This document shows positions 23,060 through 29,996 of a stretch of 36,277 nt of DNA, in pieces. Position numbers and translations under genes: made by a program. The notes beneath the pieces are model-generated. The model did no database searches, had not been told where the DNA came from, and saw only the letters and a list, made by a program, of their open reading frames with translations. How positions within the stretch are numbered: position 1 is the stretch's first letter; every line of letters starts with the position of its first letter. This DNA is from an uncultured Oscillochloris sp. (GTDB lineage: Bacteria; Chloroflexota; Chloroflexia; Chloroflexales; Chloroflexaceae): the NCBI GenBank assembly GCA_903920315.1, contig CAIXLU010000409.1:1-36277 (forward strand), in the 5' to 3' direction.

Positions 23060-23103
23060 CGCCGGTTGTGCAGTCATTCACATGATGCGATGGGGGGGGT
23101 ACC

Positions 23104-23535
23104 GTGTCTACAGGGGATCGCTCAACGTTCTGTCGTGTGCGCTCCGTTGGAGGTCTTGTCATACTCAGCATAGCCCTACATGCGTGTACGCCACTTGAGC
23201 CTCCGCCGCGCACACTGCCCACGCTCCCCGCAGTGCTTCATATCACTCCGGCACCGACACTTGATATTGACGCGACGGCCACATCCTATGCCAGTGTTGT
23301 GCGCCCTTCACCGACACAGGCGGCGCTCTATACGGTACAGGTTGGCGATACACTGACCGGTCTGGCCGAGCGATTTAGCACCACTGTCGAGTCACTCACA
23401 GCAGCCAACGGCATCACCGACCCCAACTCGCTCCAGCCTGGGCAGACATTGATCATCCCCTCGCTCCTGCGCACCCCGGTTGCCGGAACTCCCGTTCCTA
23501 ACGTGACTCCCTCGCCTACCGTATCTACGCCCTAG
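23104..23535 (+). CDS. LysM-domain lipoprotein
   Basis: 143 residues. The signal peptide ends in lipobox LHAC (Cys28), then a Pro/Thr-rich spacer, one LysM domain (about 75-119; YTVQVGDTLTGLAERF, AANGITDPNSLQPGQTLIIP) and a Pro/Thr-rich tail. LysM binds the glycan of peptidoglycan, so the protein should tether the membrane to the wall. No catalytic domain is attached. The start is GTG at 23104, preceded by the run of eight G at 23092-23099 instead of an ordinary ribosome site; no upstream ATG is in frame. It has its own promoter and is divergent from auracyanin. Confidence 0.85.
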   Translation: MSTGDRSTFCRVRSVGGLVILSIALHACTPLEPPPRTLPTLPAVLHITPAPTLDIDATATSYASVVRPSPTQAALYTVQVGDTLTGLAERFSTTVESLTAANGITDPNSLQPGQTLIIPSLLRTPVAGTPVPNVTPSPTVSTP

Positions 23536-23560
23536 ATTCAAAATCCGTCGCAAGACTCAC

Positions 23561-23589
23561 TTGACTCTGGATAAAAAACTTAGTATAGT
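23561..23589 (+). promoter_or_regulatory. Sigma70 promoter of a short RNA gene
   Basis: TTGACT (23561-23566), 17-base spacer, TATAGT (23584-23589). It lies 25 bases after the LysM stop codon and points into a 207-base space that contains no ordinary gene before the terminator at 23729-23767. Confidence 0.75.
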
Positions 23590-23645
23590 ACGCTCTGTAG
23601 GCTAATCCGCAACAATGCCTTCCAGGCACAAAGGAGGTGATGCCC

Positions 23646-23693
23646 ATGATCATAAGCAAGCGTATGGGTGTCACCGTAGGTGAGGCCCTCTAG
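23646..23693 (+). CDS. 15-residue ORF with near-perfect ribosome site (leader peptide candidate)
   Basis: The peptide reads MIISKRMGVTVGEAL and stops at TAG. AGGAGG at 23632-23637 is eight bases from ATG 23646; ATG 23640 is also in frame but too close. The ribosome site complements the 16S 3' end better than most in the window. The coding part overlaps the stems of the surrounding RNA, which suggests translation-coupled folding. It could instead be a free small protein. Function unknown. Confidence 0.5.
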   Translation: MIISKRMGVTVGEAL

Positions 23694-23728
23694 GGTCGCC
23701 CCAGCGGTGACATCCGGATCCCATTTGT

Positions 23729-23767
23729 CGAAGGCCCCTGCCAGTGGCAGGGGCCTTCGGCGTTTTT
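23729..23767 (+). terminator. Rho-independent terminator of the short RNA
   Basis: 13-bp perfect GC-rich stem (23729-23741 with 23747-23759), 5-base loop CAGTG, followed by a five-T run (23763-23767). The T-run is on the plus strand, so it ends the plus-strand RNA and not metK, whose stop codon is 30 bases further. Confidence 0.9.
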
Positions 23768-23796
23768 CGAAAACCTTGTCAAACGTATGAGGTAGG

Positions 23797-25011
23797 CTAC
23801 AGACCAGCGGCGCGGCGCAGATCCTCGACCTTGTTGGTCTGCTCCCAGGGCAACTCAATGTCGGTGCGACCGAAGTGGCCACCGGCTGCCGTCTGGCGGT
23901 AGATCGGCCGACGCAGATCCAGGTCGCGGATGATCGCGCCGGGACGCAGGTCGAATACCTCGTTGATCGCCTTGACAATGGCCTCATCGGAGACCTGGCC
24001 GGTGCCGAAGGTCTCGCCGCTGATCGAGAGCGGGCGGGCCACGCCGATGGCGTAGCTGAGCTGGAGTTCGAAGCGGTCGGCCAAACCAGCGGCGACCACG
24101 TTCTTGGCCACCCAACGCGCTGCGTAGGCTGCCGAGCGATCTACCTTGCTTGGGTCTTTGCCCGAGAACGCGCCACCGCCGTGGCGAGCCACGCCGCCGT
24201 AGGTGTCCACAATGATCTTGCGCCCGGTCAGGCCGCTGTCGCCCATCGGGCCACCCACCACGAAGCGCCCGGTCGGGTTGACAAAGTATTTCGTCTTCTC
24301 GTCGAGCCACTCGGCGGGGACGCTCGACCGGATCACGTCCTCGATCACATCCTCGCGAATCTGCTCCTGGCTCACGTCAGGAGAGTGCTGGGTGCTGATC
24401 AGCGCCGTGTCCACGCGCACCGGCTTGCCGTAGGCATACTCCACCGTCACCTGGCTCTTGGCGTCCGGGCGTAGGTAGTCCAATGTGCCGTTCTTGCGCA
24501 GTTCGGTGATCCGGCGAATCAGCCGGTGGGCTAGGGCGATGCTGGCCGGCATTAGCTCGGGCGTTTCATTGCAGGCAAAGCCGAACATCATGCCCTGGTC
24601 GCCCGCGCCAACGGAGTCAACCTCGGCGTCGGTCATCCCGCCGCTGCGTACCTCAAGCGCCTTATCAACGCCCTGGGCGATGTCGGGCGACTGGCCGTGG
24701 ATCGCCACCAACACGCCGCAGGTGTCGGCGTCAAAGCCGAAGCTGGCGTCGGTGTAGCCGATATCCTTGACCGTCGTGCGGACGATCTCCTCAATCGGAA
24801 TATAGCCCTTGGCGTAGGTTACCTCGCCGAGGACGACGATCAGGCCGGTGGTGGTGGCTGTCTCCACTGCCACTCGCGCCCGTGGGTCGTGATCCAGGAA
24901 CGCATCCAGGATCGCGTCGCTCACCTGGTCGCACAACTTATCTGGGTGCCCGGCGCTTACCGACTCACTGGTAAAGACAAACTTCGGCGACTTCGTGAAT
25001 GTGGTTGACAT
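23797..25011 (-). CDS. metK: S-adenosylmethionine synthetase
   Basis: 404 residues. All MetK signatures are present: [20 protein letters not shown] with the ATP-binding His, [16 protein letters not shown], the flexible-loop region, [11 protein letters not shown] and [19 protein letters not shown] with the phosphate-loop lysines. It makes SAM from methionine and ATP. GAGGAG ten bases upstream supports ATG 25011 over the in-frame ATG at 25029. It is the last gene of the riboswitch-controlled SAM-cycle unit, 76 bases after ahcY. Confidence 0.97.
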   Translation of the reverse strand: MSTTFTKSPKFVFTSESVSAGHPDKLCDQVSDAILDAFLDHDPRARVAVETATTTGLIVVLGEVTYAKGYIPIEEIVRTTVKDIGYTDASFGFDADTCGVLVAIHGQSPDIAQGVDKALEVRSGGMTDAEVDSVGAGDQGMMFGFACNETPELMPASIALAHRLIRRITELRKNGTLDYLRPDAKSQVTVEYAYGKPVRVDTALISTQHSPDVSQEQIREDVIEDVIRSSVPAEWLDEKTKYFVNPTGRFVVGGPMGDSGLTGRKIIVDTYGGVARHGGGAFSGKDPSKVDRSAAYAARWVAKNVVAAGLADRFELQLSYAIGVARPLSISGETFGTGQVSDEAIVKAINEVFDLRPGAIIRDLDLRRPIYRQTAAGGHFGRTDIELPWEQTNKVEDLRRAAGL

Positions 25012-25048
25012 AATCAGTATACTCCTCAAGAGTCTTAACTTAAATTGG

Positions 25049-25071
25049 TGGGGACAGTTTTGCTGTCCCCA
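25049..25071. terminator. Stem-loop between ahcY and metK
   Basis: TGGGGACAG / CTGTCCCCA, a 9-bp perfect stem with loop TTTTG. On the transcribed (minus) strand it is followed by ACCAATTT rather than a T-run, so it probably dampens or processes the mRNA instead of ending it. Confidence 0.5.
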
Positions 25072-25087
25072 TCAATGAAGGTGAAGC

Positions 25088-26431
<1,344 letters not shown>

Positions 26432-26473
26432 TCACATGCGGAGGTGGCGGTGTATCTCATCAGTCAGCCAACG

Positions 26474-26554
26474 GCCCTCACCCCCTGCCCCTCTCCCAGA
26501 GGGAGAGGGGAGTTTAGACTCCCTCTCCCTCTGGGAGAGGGCTGGGGTGAGGGC
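26474..26554. repeat. Purine/pyrimidine-biased inverted-repeat element
   Basis: The outer arms GCCCTCACCCC (26474-26484) and GGGGTGAGGGC (26544-26554) are exact complements; the interior holds two further hairpins, CTCTCCCAGAGGGAGAG (about 26491-26507) and CCCTCTCCCTCTGGGAGAGGG (shorter arms, 26521-26541). Elements with this CCCTCACCCC/CTCTCCC pattern are scattered in many bacterial genomes. It lies in the 220-base gap between ahcY and adenosine kinase and would be transcribed. Confidence 0.82.
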
Positions 26555-26570
26555 GAAAATCCTAATCCCC

Positions 26571-27545
26571 CTACTGCGCCACCGCCGCCGACAGCGCACC
26601 TTCCGGCAACTCCTCGCCGAAGGCGGCCAGATAACGCTCGGCGAAGGCGTCACGGCCATAGGCGTGTTCCTGGCAGCCGCGCTCCTCAATGGTATAGGCC
26701 GCTGCCAGTGCTGCGAGCCGCCCGGATACCTCAATCGGCATCTCGTGGGCGATGCCCAGGGCCAGCCCGGCTAGGTAGGCGTCGCCGGCTCCGGTGGGAT
26801 CTACCACATCACGCACCGGCGCAGTGGGGATGGTCGCCGCCAGTTTCCCATCAACGTAGATCAGCGATCCGGCCTCGCCGCGAGTCACCACCGTCAGCGG
26901 CACGCTGGCGATCAACTCTTCCTCGCTGATTTCCAGCATGCGCGCCATCATGCCAAACTCATAGTCGTTGCCCACAAACGCCCGCGCTCCGGAGAGGCCC
27001 GTGCGGATGTGATCCGCCGACAGTCGTGGCGACTGCTTGCCGGGATCAAAGATGTAAGGGATGCCAAGCTGCTGGCACTCAACGGCGTAGCTCTCAATCG
27101 CCTCGGGGGTGGTCGGCGAGATCAGCACCAGATCCTCGCTGGTTAAGCCAAGCTCCGCCAGCGAGAGCTTATGGTCGTGGCTCATCGCGCCGGGGTAGAA
27201 GGCGACGATCTGGTTATTCGCCCGGTCGGTGTTGATGAAGCACGACGCGGTGAACTCGTTGGCGATCTCAACCAACCCGCTGGTATCAATGCCGTGGCGC
27301 TCCAGCCAGACCCGGTAATCGCCAAAATCTTGGCCGACCGTGCCCACCATGAGGGGGCGCTCACCGAGCAGGGCCAGGTTATAGGCCACGTTTCCTGCTA
27401 CGCCGCCGCGCAGGCGCTTCATCGAGTCGACCAGAAAGCTGACCGAGAGTATATGCTGCTTCTCCATCAGCAAGTGATCTTTGAAGTAGCCCGGAAAGTT
27501 CATAATGTAGTCGAACGCGAGCGAGCCAGTTACTACAATCCGCAT
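26571..27545 (-). CDS. Adenosine kinase, PfkB/ribokinase family
   Basis: 324 residues. The start (VVTGSLAFDYIMNFPGYF, then LLMEKQHILSVSFLVD and RGGVAGNVAYNLALLG) matches the actinobacterial-type adenosine kinase pattern. FYPGAMS is in the substrate region, and DPTGAGDAYLAGLALG is the PfkB signature with the catalytic Asp. It would phosphorylate adenosine to AMP. Its place directly upstream of ahcY in a SAM-cycle unit agrees with that, since adenosine is the product of AhcY. A sugar substrate cannot be excluded from sequence alone. Confidence 0.85.
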   Translation of the reverse strand: MRIVVTGSLAFDYIMNFPGYFKDHLLMEKQHILSVSFLVDSMKRLRGGVAGNVAYNLALLGERPLMVGTVGQDFGDYRVWLERHGIDTSGLVEIANEFTASCFINTDRANNQIVAFYPGAMSHDHKLSLAELGLTSEDLVLISPTTPEAIESYAVECQQLGIPYIFDPGKQSPRLSADHIRTGLSGARAFVGNDYEFGMMARMLEISEEELIASVPLTVVTRGEAGSLIYVDGKLAATIPTAPVRDVVDPTGAGDAYLAGLALGIAHEMPIEVSGRLAALAAAYTIEERGCQEHAYGRDAFAERYLAAFGEELPEGALSAAVAQ

Positions 27546-27560
27546 ACTTTATTCCTTTAA

Positions 27561-27584
27561 TATCGGCTATCGGCTATCGGCTAT
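27561..27584. repeat. Heptanucleotide array at the stop codon of the MetE-like gene
   Basis: TATCGGC three times followed by TAT. The TAG stop of the minus-strand MetE-like gene is formed inside the array. The same heptamer in reverse complement occurs at 34769-34796. Confidence 0.92.
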
Positions 27585-28629
27585 TTCCAAGTCCGTGATC
27601 ACTACGCAGCCGACGCGAGACAGCAGCGCACATGCGCAGCGCCTGCTCGGCAGCCTCAACCGAGAGGTTCGCCAGACTATCGTTACTCGTGATCAGCGAG
27701 GCGTTCAGAATCCGGCCCTGATCAAGGCCGCTCGATGCCGAGAGGTAGTCTATTGCCCGATCAAGGCGCTGGGCCAGCAGATCGGCGTGTTCCTGCGCCA
27801 GGGTGCTTGGATCAACCGGCACAATCCCCCAGCCAAGCACGCCACCCCGATCCAGAAACCGAGCCACCACCTCAGCGTCCCGGATGAGGGCCGCGCCATG
27901 CTCGTAGGCGTCCAGCAGCACGAGGTCAACTGGCAAGGCCAGCACCGACGCCCAGTCAACGTTACCGCCCAGGCCAAGCCCCCGACATCCCGGCATATCA
28001 GCGAGAATCCGTGCGATCATCCCCATCCCTTCGTCCTTGTCAATCGGACAGAACGGCAGGTTCAGCGCATCGAGGGATGGTTCGTCCAAACAAATGATCA
28101 CGTTATCCGTGTGGGCACTCAGTTGCTCGTAGTGCCAGGCGACCCGTAGCGAGAGATGGTGCAGCAGCGCCTCGCGCAGGGTCGGGTCGTAAGCCAAGGG
28201 CCGGTCGCTCTCATCGGTGAGCTGGAGAGCCAGACTCACCGGCCCCAGCACTTCGCCCTTGAGCGCACGGGCGCGGAGACCGTGATCCATCAGACGCAAC
28301 AGCTCGCCGAGTCCCGCAGCGTGATCGGCGGGCAGAACACCCTCGCCCGGTTCGCCACGCAGATAGGCCAAGCCCAGGCGATCCAGCCCGATCTCGGCTG
28401 CCGCGTGATCCACGCTGACTCGCTCGTACTCCGGGTCAATTGTCAGCCCCGGAAATCCCGCCGCCGCCTGGGCCAGCGCCGTCTCGCGGAAACTGCGCTC
28501 GGGCACCGCCGGCCACGCGGGTAGGTCGGGTGTGACCGAGGCCACCAGTGCGAGGGCGTCGTGGGCGGTGGCGTGGGGTAAGCCACCGCGCAGTATCGGC
28601 AAGCACGCCGGGGCGAACGCGAGACGCAT
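27574..28629 (-). CDS. MetE-C-like (UROD/CIMS superfamily) protein lacking zinc ligands
   Basis: 351 residues, one TIM-barrel domain of the cobalamin-independent methionine synthase/uroporphyrinogen decarboxylase type. Recognisable parts are VIICLDEPSLDAL, GLGLGGNVDWASVLAL, DLVLLDAYEHG and GGVLGWGIVP. In usual members the GGNVDW stretch reads HCCGNTDW, whose His and Cys help hold the zinc; here they are Gly-Gly. Methyl transfer to homocysteine is therefore uncertain despite the SAM-cycle setting. The start lies four bases after the mtnA stop, so the two are coupled. ATG 28629 is chosen over 28671, which would overlap mtnA. Confidence 0.75.
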   Translation of the reverse strand: MRLAFAPACLPILRGGLPHATAHDALALVASVTPDLPAWPAVPERSFRETALAQAAAGFPGLTIDPEYERVSVDHAAAEIGLDRLGLAYLRGEPGEGVLPADHAAGLGELLRLMDHGLRARALKGEVLGPVSLALQLTDESDRPLAYDPTLREALLHHLSLRVAWHYEQLSAHTDNVIICLDEPSLDALNLPFCPIDKDEGMGMIARILADMPGCRGLGLGGNVDWASVLALPVDLVLLDAYEHGAALIRDAEVVARFLDRGGVLGWGIVPVDPSTLAQEHADLLAQRLDRAIDYLSASSGLDQGRILNASLITSNDSLANLSVEAAEQALRMCAAVSRRLRSDHGLGNSR

Positions 28630-28633
28630 GGCG

Positions 28634-29683
28634 CTACGCGACCCCCTTGACGCGCTGGAGGCCCGACACAAAGGGTGGCGTGACCACCCCCCGCTCGGTG
28701 ATGATCGCCGTGATCAGCTCAGCCGGAGTCACATCGAACGCGGGGTGAGCGGCATTCACGCCCACGGGCGCGATCAAGTGGCCAGACAGATGCGTCACCT
28801 CGTCCGAGGAACGCTCCTCAATCGGGATGAGGTCGCCGTGCGCCATGCTCAGGTCAATGGTTGATGTAGGTGCAGCTACATAGAAGGGAATACCGTGAGC
28901 GCGGGCCAACACGCCCAGGCTATAGGTGCCGATCTTGTTGGCCGTATCGCCATTGGCCACGATCCGGTCGGCCCCAACGATCACGCAGTCCACCTTGCCG
29001 CTTTTCATCATATAGCCGGCCATATTGTCGGTGATCAGCGTGAGCGGAATGCCTGACTGATGCAACTCCCAGGCGGTAAGCCGGGCGCCTTGGAGGAAAG
29101 GCCGGGTCTCATCAACCCACACGTGGATAGTGCGGCCCTGGGCGAAGGCGCTGCGGATGGGGGCGAGGGCCGTGCCATAGCCGGCGGTAGCCAGGCCACC
29201 GGCGTTGCAGTGAGTGAGGACACGACCGCCAGCCGGGATCAGCGGTGCGCCGTGGTCGCCGATGGCGTGGCACATGGCTAAATCCTCGGCGAGGACGGCG
29301 TGGGCCTCTTCCAGCAGAGCATCGGCCAGCGCCCGTGGGCTGCCCGCGCCGAGCTGTCGAGCGTGTACGAGCATTCGCTCAGTCGCCCATGCCAGATTCA
29401 CCGCCGTGGGGCGCTGGCTGTCGAGAACGTCCTTCGCGACCACCAGATCTTTCAGCAGCCTCGCCGTATCCGTCGCCGACGACAGCAGGCCCGCCAGGGC
29501 CATGCCATAGGCGGCAGTGCAGCCAATCGCCGGGGCACCGCGCACCTGCATCGTCTTGATGGCCTTCGCCACCGCTTCCACACTCTCGCATCGGACAACC
29601 AATTGCTCGTGCGGCAGCCGAAGCTGATCAATCAGGCAGACCGCCCCCTGCTCCCACCAAACTGTGCGTAGTTCGTCGCTCAT
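28634..29683 (-). CDS. mtnA: 5-methylthioribose-1-phosphate isomerase
   Basis: 349 residues. Motifs of MtnA are complete: TMQVRGAPAIGCTAAYG (44-60), VLTHCNAGGLATAGYGT with catalytic Cys159, and VIVGADRIVANGDTANKIGT with catalytic Asp239. It isomerises methylthioribose 1-phosphate to the ribulose form in the methionine salvage pathway. It is the first gene behind the SAM-I riboswitch. ATG 29683 avoids the terminator hairpin that a start at 29731 would translate. The ribosome site is weak (GTGGCGAA region). Confidence 0.95.
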   Translation of the reverse strand: MSDELRTVWWEQGAVCLIDQLRLPHEQLVVRCESVEAVAKAIKTMQVRGAPAIGCTAAYGMALAGLLSSATDTARLLKDLVVAKDVLDSQRPTAVNLAWATERMLVHARQLGAGSPRALADALLEEAHAVLAEDLAMCHAIGDHGAPLIPAGGRVLTHCNAGGLATAGYGTALAPIRSAFAQGRTIHVWVDETRPFLQGARLTAWELHQSGIPLTLITDNMAGYMMKSGKVDCVIVGADRIVANGDTANKIGTYSLGVLARAHGIPFYVAAPTSTIDLSMAHGDLIPIEERSSDEVTHLSGHLIAPVGVNAAHPAFDVTPAELITAIITERGVVTPPFVSGLQRVKGVA

Positions 29684-29698
29684 TGTTGTTTCGCCACT

Positions 29699-29728
29699 AA
29701 AAAGAGCCGCTCGCATGGCGAGAGGCTC
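29699..29728 (-). terminator. Riboswitch expression-platform terminator
   Basis: On the minus strand, 11-bp stem GAGCCTCTCGC / GCGAGCGGCTC (29728-29718, 29714-29704, one mismatch) with 3-base loop CAT, followed by five T (29703-29699). It stands between the SAM-I aptamer and mtnA and would form when SAM is bound. Confidence 0.88.
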
Positions 29729-29742
29729 CAATCGGCATTCCT

Positions 29743-29885
29743 CTCATCTTTCGGCGGGTACACGAAGACCGCCGCAGGAGTTAGCACCGTCCTTCCGCAA
29801 CGCTGAATTATGAATGTCGCATTCAGCACTGTTCAAGGTGGTTGCCGGGCGTCATCGGGCCAGTCCCTCAGCCCATCGAGATGAG
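29743..29885 (-). promoter_or_regulatory. SAM-I (S-box) riboswitch aptamer
   Basis: Read on the minus strand, all conserved parts of the S-box are in order: P1 CTCATC (29885-29880) closing with GATGAG (29748-29743), GGGCTGAGGGACTGGCCC, GATGACGCCCGGCAACC, a variable hairpin GCTGAATG...CATTCATAATTCAGC, GGTGCTAACTCC and GAAAGATGAG. Downstream come a terminator and mtnA. SAM binding should stabilise P1 and the terminator and switch off the whole methionine/SAM-cycle unit. Confidence 0.96.
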
Positions 29886-29929
29886 TTATCTAAAGTCACC
29901 GATTGTGCATCAGGTGAACATTGGCCGCG

Positions 29930-29958
29930 ATTATAGCATGCCTCCTAACGCGGCGCAA
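29930..29958 (-). promoter_or_regulatory. Sigma70 promoter of the SAM-cycle operon
   Basis: Minus strand: TTGCGC (29958-29953), 17-base spacer, perfect TATAAT (29935-29930). Transcription would begin near 29923, about 40 bases before the riboswitch P1. Confidence 0.72.
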
Positions 29959-29996
29959 ACGAGAACGATTGGGCAGCAGTGATGTGGTTAACATAA

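Larger units (their letters stand above)
23596..23767 (+). ncRNA. Candidate structured RNA / leader transcript of about 172 nt
   Basis: Bounded by a promoter and a strong terminator, between LysM (+) and the convergent metK (-). Visible elements: a hairpin TGCCT/AGGCA (23616-23628), a near-perfect ribosome site AAAGGAGGTGAT (23630-23641) before a 15-codon ORF, a stem TGTCACCG/CGGTGACA enclosing GGCCC/GGGTC, and the terminator. ATGGG at 23664-23668 can pair with CCCAT at 23643-23647, which hides the ORF start, or with CCCAT at 23720-23724. These pairings are mutually exclusive, as in an attenuator. I do not recognise a known RNA family. The end points are inferred from the promoter and terminator. 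Confidence 0.6.
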
